Source: Dasysyrphus tricinctus (lineage: Eukaryota; Arthropoda; Insecta; Diptera; Syrphidae). Taken from it: a stretch of DNA of 64,000 nt. The translations under genes were made by a program, and so were the position numbers. Under the pieces are notes generated by a model. The model worked only from the letters and a program-made list of their open reading frames with translations, ran no database searches and was not told where the DNA came from. Location of the stretch: the NCBI GenBank assembly GCA_963921185.1, contig OY992532.1, forward strand, positions 151,288,153 to 151,352,152, given 5' to 3'. Of this stretch, positions 54,621-64,000 are shown piece by piece. Each line of letters starts with the position of its first letter. The stretch's first letter is position 1.

Positions 54621-55565
54621 GCAAAAAATGTCATCCTGGATGGTGATTGCTATTGTTAATAAACAAGTTCGGTTATATACAAAATGGGACATTCGCAAAA
54701 AAAAGCATGACAACAATATTCGTCAGTAATTGGTGTAGTCAACTAGTTTTAGAAATTGGCCATGGTCAGCTATAGAATTTTGTTTACCAATGGTATGTTC
54801 TAGAGGCTTATAGAGTTTTAAAAATTGTATGTTAAGAACATGAAAAATATGGGAGAGACAATTTTTAAATCATGAAATTTCAAGTGAAAAACAAGATTAC
54901 CATATGGATTCCTGATCAAGTATGTATGTATGGAAACAAAATTTGAAAATCGTCGGACTATTTTTTTTTTTCTTTATTTTTATATAATCAAATTCTTAAA
55001 ACATTTTGGTATGCCATCTTCAGTAGTTTTGAATGAATATATCAAAATGAAGTTAAAAAAATGACAAGCCGTTTTAGAGATATGGAATTTAAAAAAAAAT
55101 GTCGAAACTTTTTTATAAATTCAAAAGTTTTTTTTTCTAAAAATAATATGCTTCAACGTATTTGTGTATAGTAAAATGCTCGACTAGGTCACACGTACTT
55201 GCTTTTATGCTTTGTATTTAAAATATGTATGTATAAAAACATGGATACATATTGTGAGAGAAAAATGCTTATAGTTATGAAATTTTTGTAGGATTCATTT
55301 CGAGAAAAATAAGATTTTCTTCCACGATTTTTTAACATTTGTATGGATAGTATATAGGTACATACCTACCTAGCGTTACTTTTTCTTAAAATAGAAATAT
55401 TTTCTTAAGCATCTTAAAAATGTTAAAAAATCGATAAGAACCAAGTAATAAAAATCTACTCGGTCGTTTTCGAATTTTGAATTTATTTTTTAAATCCAAA
55501 AAATATTTTTTTTGAAAATTTTGGTATATACACAATACTCTAAATCAAATTTTAATGGGGTATAA
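54621..55565. other. Centre of the foldback-like element
   Basis: Non-repetitive A/T-rich DNA of 945 bp between the arms; no open frame with protein character. Confidence 0.7.
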
Positions 55566-56407
55566 AACACCCTGTTTTGAAAATATTTTTTTCTTTTTAA
55601 AATCTGTATCAGTTATCACCTGTTTAAATATCATTGAAATCGCTCAAGGAACAACGAAGTTGACTTTTTTTTGAAACACCCTGTTGAAAATATTTTTTTC
55701 CTTTTTAATTATGTATCAGCCATCACCTATGTCAGTTTCAGTCAAATCGACCAAGGAACAACGAAGTTTCAATATATTGACACCTTTGAAGCACCCTGTT
55801 TTGAAAATATTTTTTTCTTTTTAAAATCTGTATCAGCTATGACCTGTTTAAATTTCATTGAAATCGCTCAAGGAACAACGAAGTTGAATTTTTTTTAAAC
55901 ACCCTGTTGAAGATATTTTTTTCCTTTTTAGTTATGTATCAGCTATCACCTATGTCAGTTTCAGTCAAATCAACCAAGGAACAACGAAGTTTCAATATAT
56001 TGACACATTTTTGAAACACCCTGTTTTGAAAATATTTTTTTCTTTTAAAAATCTGTATTCGCTATCACCTGTGTTAATTTCATCGAAATCGCTCAAGAAA
56101 CAACGAAGTAGCAATATATTGATCCCCAGGAGCATTTCCGTACCCTGAGATATTCATACTCATTTGCCTCCCTGTCAACCATATTTACCTTTTTATGTAC
56201 ATCCAAAACAATATATAACTCCGACCCCGTGTTCGTATAAATGTACCCCTTTGCGGCCCTGTCAATCATATTTACCTATTTTCCATCCTAAACAATGCTC
56301 TTGCCTTATCAATAGCAATCACCCGGTACTTAAAATTTCCTGATATTTCTTTTTATGTCTAACTCCGACCGTGTTCGTATAAATGTACCCCCTTGCGGCC
56401 CTGTCAA
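55566..56407 (-). repeat. Right arm, A-B-A-B-A modules and first 146-bp modules
   Basis: Inverted counterparts of the left modules in mirrored order, with AACACCCTGTT and CAAGGAACAACGAAGT words repeated five times. The 146-bp modules start at about 56190 and continue after LINE H to 57666. Confidence 0.9.
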
Positions 56408-56415
56408 TGATATTT

Positions 56416-57379
56416 TTAACTTTTTTTTTTTTTTTACTTAATTCAATTCAATTCAATTCAATTCAATTCAATTCTATTTATTCAGTACGTTAATACACAG
56501 TTTTGTTTACAGAGAAAAATCTGCGAAGCCTAGATAGGCTTTTCTGCAGAAGGTTATTTAAATTCATTATTTACAATTTTTAATAAAGTGTTATAGGTAA
56601 GGTATCTTATAAATATTTGTACATGTTTTTTTTTTTTTTTTTTTTCTATTCTATTGTAAGTTTAGCAGGTGATTTCTTAGGAGCTTTTTCCTCAGGCCAT
56701 CGGAAGATATATTAAGTAGTTCCCTGGGTACTTGATTGAAGATATGCGGAATAATAACAGTTAATTGTTGCCTGCCGTATGAATTGTTATATCTTGCTGT
56801 TTGAAGGAAACCGTAAGCTCTTCTTCTTGTATTACATTGGTGCTCAATTTGTCGTTTGTAATGCTGATCTTTGTAGTATTCTTCTAGAATATTAAGTTCG
56901 AATAGTTGTTTTATGTTTAAAAGTCCAAGCTGCTTGTATCTTGTTTCTTGACTTATATAAAGTTCCGAGTTTGTTCCGTTTTTAACTTTTATTATTATTT
57001 TTATTATACGATTTTGTATTTTTTGTAGTTCTTGCAAAAGACCTTGTGTAGTGTTTCCCCATGCAAGAATTCCATACCTTAATGTTGACTCCACTAATGA
57101 AAAGTAGACCTGCTTCAAGACATTAAAATTGGTGTAGTTGCTTAAATGATGAAGAGCATTATGCAGCTTTTCGGAGTCTTTTGCAAAGTTGCATAATGTG
57201 CAAATCCCATTTGAAAAAACAGTCCATTTCAACACCCAGGAACTTAAAATTTTGAACATTTTCAATAAACTCCTGACAGCTGTCATCGTAGTTGAGGTTT
57301 TCCTGATGAGCGTTCAGATGTGAGCAAGTTGTGCTATGGAATTTTATATTAATTTTGGTTTTCAGCACATGTGTTGGTC
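56416..57379 (-). mobile_element. LINE H fragment in the right arm
   Basis: A 964-bp 5'-truncated LINE ends in a (GAATT)n tail followed by A (on the + strand T run and AATTC repeats at 56418-56472). TGATATTT flanks it (56408-56415 and 57380-57387). Without it the arm sequence ...GTCAATGATATTTACC... is restored, as in the left arm. Confidence 0.9.
56651..57368 (-). pseudogene. LINE H RT C-terminal region
   Basis: Two overlapping frames give FKFLGVEMDCFFKWDLHI, LRYGILAWGNTTQGLLQELQ, IQNRIIKIIIK and YKQLGLLNIKQLFEL. These are the thumb and connection regions that follow the RT palm in LINEs. The palm itself is absent because of 5' truncation. A phase change lies near 57160-57280. The + strand shadow frames are not genes. 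Confidence 0.8.
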
Positions 57380-57796
57380 TGATATTTACCTATTTTCCAT
57401 CCTAAACAATGCTCTTGCCTTACCAATAACAATCATCACCCGGCACTTTAAATTTCCTGATATTCCTCTTTATGTCTAACTCCGACCCCGTGTTCGTATA
57501 AATGTTCCTCCTTGCAGCTTTGTCCACCATATTAACCTATTTACCTACATATAATCAATGCGTTTGTTTAACCAATACCAACCATCACCGGCATTTTAAT
57601 TTTCCTAGATCCTAATTGTGCCTAACTCCGACCCCGTTTTCGTATAAATTTATCCCCACGACTCCATCTTATATATAAAAATCAATCGTTGTGCGTTAGT
57701 CCTGCAAAAACTCGGAGACGGCTACACTGATTTGGATGATTCTTTTCGGGAAATGTTTGGTATGAACCGGTGGGTGTTTAAATGAAGTTTAGTTTA

Positions 57797-58252
57797 ACTG
57801 GCTGAACAAAATAGAGTGCTGCAACTGGAGCTGTAGCTGCAACTGGAATAGCTGTCAAAAAGTGTCGTACGTGATTTTTTTTACGCGCCCACAATGCAGC
57901 TGTACAGCTTTCTGACATTTTAGTATCGAAAATAAAAATGAAAACAAAAATGAAAATTAATAATGATGAAAAAGAAGCTAAAATTGCCTTACGTCCTTAT
58001 GAGACATTGAAAAGAGTTTAAAAATTACTTTAACCCACATGTAAACACTCTGTTTTGCTCACAATTTCGAAACGTCAAAAAAGCTGCAAGCAAAAGTTAA
58101 AAGTTGGCCAACTTGTCCAGTTGCGTCTGCAGCTCCGTCTGCAGTTGCGTCGTGTTCTGTTCGCATCATTGAATTTGTGGGTATTCAACATTTTGACAGC
58201 TATTCCAGTTGCAGCTCCAGTTGCAGCTCCGTCTCCATTCTGTTCAGCCAGT
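57797..58252. repeat. Inverted-repeat element inside the Helitron
   Basis: Ends ACTGGCTGAACA (57797) and TGTTCAGCCAGT (58252) begin arms of about 70 bp rich in GCAACTGGAGCTG and GGAATAGCTGTCAAAA. 456 bp in all. It looks like a MITE; no target duplication was found. Confidence 0.8.
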
Positions 58253-60155
58253 AAATCGGCCTTGCGGTTTGCCAGCAACGTGCAAAAATGCAATCTGAGT
58301 TTTACATACAAAAATTAATAAATCAATAATTGAGTTTGAAAACATCAATCAATCAATTACTATGAAATTTTTTCTGACAAAATAAAATTAAAAAAATACA
58401 GTCGGTTCTCCATTATCCGGAATTCCACTAATCGAGGACTGGATTTTCAAAACGAGAGTTAAAAGTGCGGCCAATCTTATACTTAACCCATAAGAAAATG
58501 GCATGCAATCGGTTTGGTATAGTGCAAATAAACTGTTGATACATGATATTTTTTATTATCCAAGATGGTTTTATGGTGATCAAAAACTGCAGTTTGGGTG
58601 TTGTAATCTCAGAGCATATTGCAAAATTTCTAAAAAAAAGTCAGGAAGGGTATGTTCCATTGAACTAACTACATAAATGTAGTTGTAGACCATGAACAAT
58701 GTACTTTTGGGAGCCAGAGGTAAATAAAGTTTTGCTTGATGGATGTTTAAAAAACGTTCTTGGGCTCTAATCGCGGATAAAGGTTTTTCACTGTCAGTTG
58801 GAGCAATCGCAATAAATTTGGTGTTGGGATTATTCTAAATGGTCAGAACCAAGGGATAAAGGTCTATATTCATATAATGGAGGCTATCGTGGATAAAATT
58901 TCCCACGGAATTTTTCCGATAGTCAAAAACTAAGAACCTGAATTATGCTCGCAGTTTCTTTCGGAATTTATTGGCATCGAAAATGAATATTACATGGCCA
59001 CTGGGCTACCATTTTGATCGACCAAATTTGAATCTGCAAGGAGTAGTGGAAAATTGTTGGCATTTGCAATTTTAGAAGATGGGAGAAATTCCGTAGGAAA
59101 TTTTATCCACGACCTAGAAGAGGAAGCAGATCTGTCATTCTGACCCCAATCGAAAGGGCCATAAGTCATCTTATTTACACTAATAGCCTTATCTGTTTCA
59201 ACAGTTTCAAGTGACCTTCGGGTTTGCTCTTTTAAGTCTCAGAAACTTCCGGTCCGATTGTAAAAATTAATTTTTGTGCTTAAAAGGCTGAGGTTATTAA
59301 GGGCTTTTGGAAATGGGTATTTTTAAAACTCTAGCTATTTTAAGGGTGATGTTAAACAAAAAAAATTATCGGTCTACGAAATTTCAACAAGGCATAAATA
59401 AACTGAAAGCTCTACTTGCGGATAGCTCTGATCAGCGGAAAATTCCCTTAAACGGACACTTATTCTTGGGAACCAACTTTTTCCTCGAATTTCTTCTACA
59501 AATTGCGTTCCCATAAACGAACACTCCTTTTAAACGGACAAGGGCACCTATTTTTGCTCATTTCAAATAGAAGACTTCATAATAATCGTACACAATTGAA
59601 AAAGTATTGGATCTATTTTCAGAACAGTTCCTACATGGAAAATCTTTATTAAACGACGAGAATGTCTAATAACCGGACAGATCAGAGAGCTTATTAGGGG
59701 ATTTCTCGGGTAGATAAGTTAACGTTAGTTGAGAGTATACTATTCCTATTTCTCCATCGCGTTTCGGCATTGTAAATGTTCTACTGCATTTATTTTCGCA
59801 GTTATTTTATTTTGCGATGCCAAATTAGCCGGACCGAACCTGGCAAAAAAGAAAAAAGGGGACGATGAGTGTTCGCTTATTGTAGCTTTCACTGACAAGG
59901 TATACCTAGGACTCAGAAGTTTTTCATAAGCGTATTTAAAAAAATATTCTTTTACAAAGTAGGGTGACCACGGTAGACTATAGATAATATAAGAACAAGA
60001 AAAAAATATTTGGATTTGCGGCCATCGAGAGTGAATTTTGTTCAAAATTGGGTTCGGAGTTTACCAGCAACTGCATTTTTTAAGACGATACAACGTTCGC
60101 TGGGCTTCGTCTATTAAATGAGAAGTTGCACTCACATTTTTTAATTTAATTTATG
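58253..60155. other. Rest of the Helitron interior, no gene seen
   Basis: A/T-rich sequence. A stretch beginning CAGTCGGTTCTCCATTATCC (about 58400) resembles a terminal inverted repeat of a Tc1/pogo-type element, but I could not find a matching partner. Confidence 0.4.
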
Positions 60156-60429
60156 GTGAAACGAAGTTCACCGGGTCATCTAGTCATTAATATTTTATTT
60201 ATACGCCTTTTTTTTAAATGTATCTACCAATAGGAATCAAACAACTCCATTTCTATGCATATGTTGTTTGGCACTTTTCCTCCTATGGTTGCCAACCTAA
60301 AACCAAGCTACAATATAGTGCCCTCCATTTTCATAGTTTGGTGAATCGTAGTCATCCGTTTAAAATGTTCGCACTTACGAGTATTGTACGTTCTGGTATA
60401 TTCCCGCATAGTTTCGGGCTTAATAGAAG

Positions 60430-63010
60430 AAGAATAGAATTATTGCCCATTATCCTCACACTGAAATCGTCATTGCGGGCGATTTCAATGTACACAATTC
60501 TTCGTGGCTTCGCTTTTCGGGCCAGATAACACCCAAAGGAAGGTATGTTGAGGTCTTCGCTGAGTTAAACCAGCTGACTCAGCTTGTTGACGAGCCAACT
60601 CGAATCCCTGACGTTGCAGGTCAATCCGGGAACACTCTAGACTTGTTTCTTACCTCTGACCCTGATAAATACACTGTAAGTGTATTATCACCTCTAGGTA
60701 CATCAGACCATTGTGTCATATCTGCAAATTTGTCGTGCCAAAGAACCTCAGTTAAAGAGAAAACCCCTAAGAGAACCGTTTGGCAATACGAGAAAGCTAA
60801 CTGGGACGGTCTTAACGATTTCTTCAGGAACTTTAACTGGTCACTATGCTTCCTCGATATTGACGTAGACTCCAGCGCAGATATGATAAATTTTATACCG
60901 AATAGGGTAAAATCTATCAAACCGAAAGAAAATTCTTGGTTTGATTCGAGCTGTAAAGAGGTTATTAGGGTTAGAGAAGTATGTTTCCGATGTTATAAAG
61001 CCAACCCTACTGAGGAAAACCGGTAGAAGTTCAAACAAGCTAGAAAGGCCTGCAACGGACATATTCAAAGAACCAAATTTTTGCATGACAAAAAATAACG
61101 GCAAAAAATACTACAATGTCCCATAGGTAGTAAAAATTTTTGGTCATTGGTAAAAAACATTCGAAATACTACTTCGTCCGTTCGGTTCCAACGCTCGTCT
61201 TTAATGACACTCCCTATGTAAGCTCACAAGAAAAAGCCAATTTGCTTGCAGCACAGTTTGCTGTTAATTCGACGCTACCAGAGAGTGTCATGACTCCACC
61301 TGTACTTGAGAGCGCCAATGATTTTATGGAACAAATCTTCTTTCGCACTCGTGCAGTAGAAAGAGTTTTAAAAGATCTCGATGTTCACAAATCCGCTGGC
61401 CCGGATAGTATCCCTCCCATTGTTCTGAAGAGGTGTTCTTCAACGCTGGCAAAACCACTGCGTAAGCTTTTCCATCTGTCCTACTCTACAGGTCTCTTTC
61501 CGAGTGGATGGAAAACAGCATTTGTCCAGCCTGTCCCTAAGAAAGGCGTATCTTCTTCTCCCTCTAATTATCGTCCAATTGCACTTACGTCCCTTCTTTC
61601 CAAGGTCATGGAAACGCTGATTAATTATCATCTTAAGAAATATCTTGAAGAACGAAAGCTTCTTAATGACCGACAGTATGGCTTTCGTAGCAATATGTCC
61701 ACTGGTGATCTGATGGTAAATCTCGCCGAACAGTGGAACAAATCTTTACATCGTTTTGGAGAAAGTAAGATTATTGCACTTGACCACCCTCTTTGTATTT
61801 CTTTTCTCACCCTGAGTATCCTGTGGTTTAGGATGCGAACTGCAAAGACAGAACATCGCCAGTTTACAAAGAGGGAACACCATTCCGTTACATATTTCAA
61901 AGGCATTTGATAGAGTTTGGCATCAAGCTCTCTTATCGAAAATGCGTGCTTTTGGTATCGATGCATCTCTTCTTCTTTGGATTAGAAACTACCTTTCGGA
62001 TCGTTCAATACAAGTCGTCTTGGATGGTTACAAGTCTGATATTCATAAAATAAATGCTGGTGTGCCCCAGGGCTCCGTTTTGTCTCCGACTCTCTTTCTC
62101 ATTTTCATTAATGACCTCTTGTCTGAAACTTCTAATCCATTAAATTGTTTTGCTGACGATAGCACCCTCAGCTTTTCATTTTCGTTTCTAGATTCACATC
62201 CCTGTCCTTCGGATGTGGAACTTCAACGGCACCGTATGATAAGCTCATTAAATTCTGATCTTGACAGCATTGTCCAGTGGGGAATTAAAAACCGTGTTGA
62301 ATTTAATGCTTCAAAAACCCAATGCTGTCTGCTGTCGCTGAAGCAGAACCCACCCTCAATGTCGCTATCCATGAGCGGTACTTGCATCGAGGAAACTGAC
62401 CAGCTTTCAGTCCTGGGTATGTGTATCACAGATCACCTTTTGTGGAACGATCCCATATTCAATGTCGCCAAAAATGCTGCAAAGTGTTTAGGTTTTCTCC
62501 GAAGATGTAAGAAATTCTTTTCCCCTTCGGATCTGGCTATAATCTACAAGGCCTTCATCCGACCCAAGCTTGAGTATAACTCCCACATTTGGGCAGGTGC
62601 TCGTATAACTCACTTGAATCTCTTAGATAGAATACAAAATAGAGCCTTAAAAATGATAGGTGATAGATCTATTACTCAAACAATCACAACTCTGAAACAT
62701 CGCCACCATGTTTCATGTCTCTCATTATTTTATCGTTTTTTTTTACAAGCAATGTTCTAGTGAAATAGCCAGTTGCATTCCTCCCCTTAAACAATTCAAC
62801 CTTAATACTCGCGCTTTTAGGTATGCCCATCAGTTTACCCTTGAGCCCAACTTCGGACGTACTGTCAAGTACAGAGATTCTTTCATTAGCCGTACAACAC
62901 GAATGTGGAATGCTTTACCAGGCTCTGTTTTTCCCTTCCATTTTGATATTCAGAGCTTCAAAACCAATGTGCATCGGTATCTCCTCTTGAATCCTTCCCT
63001 ATTTTCCTGA
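60430..63010 (+). pseudogene. LINE G endonuclease C-terminus and reverse transcriptase
   Basis: Blocks in order: IVIAGDFNVHNSSWL and LSPLGTSDHCVISANL (endonuclease, about 60470-60730); linker; then RT with VHKSAGPDSIPPIVLKRC, SGWKTAFVQPVPKKG, YRPIALTSLLSKVMET, YGFRSNMSTGDL, SKAFDRVW, AGVPQGSVLSPTLFLIFIND and the catalytic CFADDSTLSFS (about 62145). The C-terminal region LGFLRRCKKFFSPSDL leads to the end at 63010. Phase changes lie near 61024-61140, at 61785-61893 (a 109-bp insertion) and in a T run near 62740. The catalytic motif has Phe where most LINE RTs have Tyr. Jockey-like. Confidence 0.88.
61785..61893. other. 109-bp insertion in the LINE G RT
   Basis: It splits the conserved LD-ISKAFDRVW motif. 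Near its ends are CCCTCTTTGTA and ACAAAGAGGG, an imperfect inverted pair. It may be a very small MITE. Confidence 0.6.
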
Positions 63011-63095
63011 TCGCTCGCACTGTGTCTCATCATATTAAGGGTAGACAAAATCCCTTTAGTGCGCGCAAATTATAAAAAAAAAAAAATATAAATTG

Positions 63096-63559
63096 ATCAC
63101 AACAAAAACATAAATGTTAAGAAAAGAGCCAAGTAATGAGATCTAAAATATATGCCAAGTTTTAAGTTCAGGAAGTTTAATATCAAATATCTGAATTAGA
63201 GTAATATCGAATCAACTCCTAATTATGACAGAGATTTGGTATTTAATGATTACTAGTTAAAATTTTGGTGGGTTCACTGGTCAAGTTTTCATACATTTTA
63301 AATTCGTGATTGAGTAAGTAATTAAGAAAAAACTTGCCAGGTAAATCCACCAAATTTTAATCAGTCATCATTAAATACCAAATTTCTGTCATGATTTGGA
63401 ATTGTTTCGATATTACTCTACTTAAGAGTAACTTCCTGAACTTAAAACTTGGCATATATTTAAGATCTCATTACTCTTTTTGGTTGACTTTTTACGCACA
63501 GGTTTCTTGTACATATAAGAACTTGGCTATTTCATTAACATTTATGTTTTTGTAGTGAT
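63096..63559. mobile_element. Palindromic MITE after LINE G
   Basis: Ends ATCACAACAAAAACATAAATG (63096) and its complement (to 63559) begin arms of about 225 bp that pair with scattered mismatches, leaving a centre near 63325. No coding capacity. I found no target duplication, so the superfamily is open. Confidence 0.8.
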
Positions 63560-63589
63560 TTCACTCCTTTTTGCAAAGATTTTATTTTG

Positions 63590-64000
63590 CCAGGTGAAAA
63601 TCAAGCCCTACCGCTCTACAAAGTTTAATATTTCTACGACAACCGAAAGTGCTCTATATAAATAATAGCAGTTCTGAGAAAGTGGGTGGATGCCACGTCC
63701 CCTGAATGGAAAATCTCAATTTTTTATTTTCAACTTTGTATGTTCTTTAAGTCATACCGTTCTACCAATTTTCATCGTTCTACAACAATCGGAACTGTTC
63801 TATATAATTAATAAAAATTTTTAAGTATGTGGGTGGATGCCACGCCCCCTGAATGGAAAATTTCAATTTTTAAATTTATTTCTTGCAAAGTACTTCAAGC
63901 CCTACCGACTTACCAATTTTCATCCTTCTACAACAATCGGAAGTGCTTCATATAATTTATAAGAATTTTAAGAATGTGGGTGGATGCCACGCCCCCTATA
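63590..64000. repeat. 147-bp satellite, running off the window
   Basis: The word GTGGGTGGATGCCACG occurs at about 63681, 63827 and 63977, and ACAACAATCGGAA-like and ATCAAGCCCTACCG-like words recur in register, giving a period of about 147 bp. At least 2.8 units are visible; the array continues beyond 64000. Confidence 0.88.

Larger units (their letters stand above)
57667..60183. mobile_element. Non-autonomous Helitron
   Basis: It starts TC (TCTTATATATAAAAATC) and ends CTAG, with a perfect 6-bp stem GGTGAA/TTCACC (60156-60173) a few bases before the end. It lies exactly between A (57666) and T (60184) without duplication. Removing it restores ...GACTCCATCATTAATATTTT..., matching the left arm. 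These are the defining marks of Helitrons. The 2.5-kb interior has no Rep/helicase frame and carries another inverted-repeat element. Confidence 0.95.
51947..60417. mobile_element. Foldback-like element with long modular inverted repeats
   Basis: The left end CCGAAACTATGCGGGA (51947) and its complement at 60402-60417 begin two arms that pair over their whole length. Subtracting later insertions gives about 1371 bp for the left arm (MITE removed) and about 1363 bp for the right arm (LINE H and Helitron removed), around a centre of about 945 bp. Each arm holds, from outside in: a unique outer part, about 146-bp tandem modules, and five 106-119-bp modules in the order A-B-A-B-A. No transposase is seen. 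I found no convincing target duplication. Foldback and Galileo elements have similar architecture; the family is not recognised. Confidence 0.85.
51470..63095 (+). mobile_element. LINE G (jockey-like), split by the foldback-like element
   Basis: The endonuclease N-terminal part lies at 51490-51946. Its C-terminal part plus RT resume at 60430 and run to 63010, followed by an A-rich tail near 63074-63086. Removing 51947-60417 brings the two endonuclease halves together. The coding sequence has several frameshifts and stops. Confidence 0.85.

Noticed and set aside
58055..58318. 87-codon frame with Leu-Gln-Leu-Arg repeats
   Set aside because: It follows the CAGTTGCAGCTCC inverted repeat inside the Helitron.
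58400..59720. A complete pogo/Tigger element inside the Helitron
   Set aside because: Only one TIR-like end was seen and no transposase frame exists.
51937..60427. An 8- to 9-bp target duplication for the foldback-like element
   Set aside because: ATACAAAAA on the left and ATAGAAGAA on the right differ at two positions and are not adjacent to both ends.

Overview
The window is eukaryotic and most likely from a fly (Diptera). The support is indirect: an errantivirus with an Env frame, a roo-like BEL/Pao element, jockey-type LINEs, a tRNA-derived SINE, a hAT element and a Helitron, all in AT-rich DNA. I could not name the species. I found no host gene, rRNA, functional tRNA gene or CRISPR array. 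Almost every recognisable base belongs to a transposable element, so the window reads as a heavily nested transposon cluster.

Layout. (1) 1-6732 is an errantivirus on the + strand (gag, protease, RT-RNase H-integrase, env, 3' LTR), cut at its 5' side by the window edge. (2) 6822-8372 is an uninterrupted (TTG)517 array. (3) 8373-15744 is a decayed Ty3/Gypsy-type element on the - strand (protease piece, gag, tRNA-Lys-type PBS, 1-kb 5' LTR), carrying a jockey-like LINE (E) that in turn carries a 5'-truncated APE-type LINE (A). (4) 16389-18282 is a non-autonomous hAT element with perfect 13-bp TIRs and an 8-bp target duplication. (5) About 20595-50000 is one old jockey-like LINE (D, - strand) split by three later arrivals: LINE B (21508-33122), LINE C (33134-36688) and BEL2 (38554-48316). 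LINE B itself contains BEL1 (22997-30980). (6) 50966-51277 is a tRNA-derived SINE with a 16-bp target duplication. (7) 51470-63095 is LINE G (+ strand), split by an 8.5-kb foldback-like element (51947-60417). That element carries a Tc1/mariner-like MITE, a LINE fragment (H) and a Helitron, and the Helitron carries a further inverted repeat. (8) 63096-64000 holds a palindromic MITE and a satellite of about 147 bp that runs off the window.

The youngest pieces are the two BEL/Pao elements. Each has two LTRs of equal length that I read as identical (399 bp and 705 bp), 5-bp target duplications (CAAAT and ATAAC) and an exact tRNA primer site (Tyr and Trp). BEL1 has an uninterrupted 1768-residue gag-pol frame. 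BEL2 has a 2353-residue gag-pol-env frame whose Env part resembles an errantivirus/baculovirus-F type glycoprotein and is interrupted by one in-frame stop. The LINEs, the - strand Gypsy-type element and LINE G are frameshifted.

No gene network is present in the usual sense. What the sequence offers is an order of insertions, several precise excision-checkable junctions, and a few structures that deserve computation: the 1551-bp pure triplet array, the modular ABABA foldback arms, repeated use of one 11-bp target by two related LINE copies, and repeat-rich leaders in both BEL elements.
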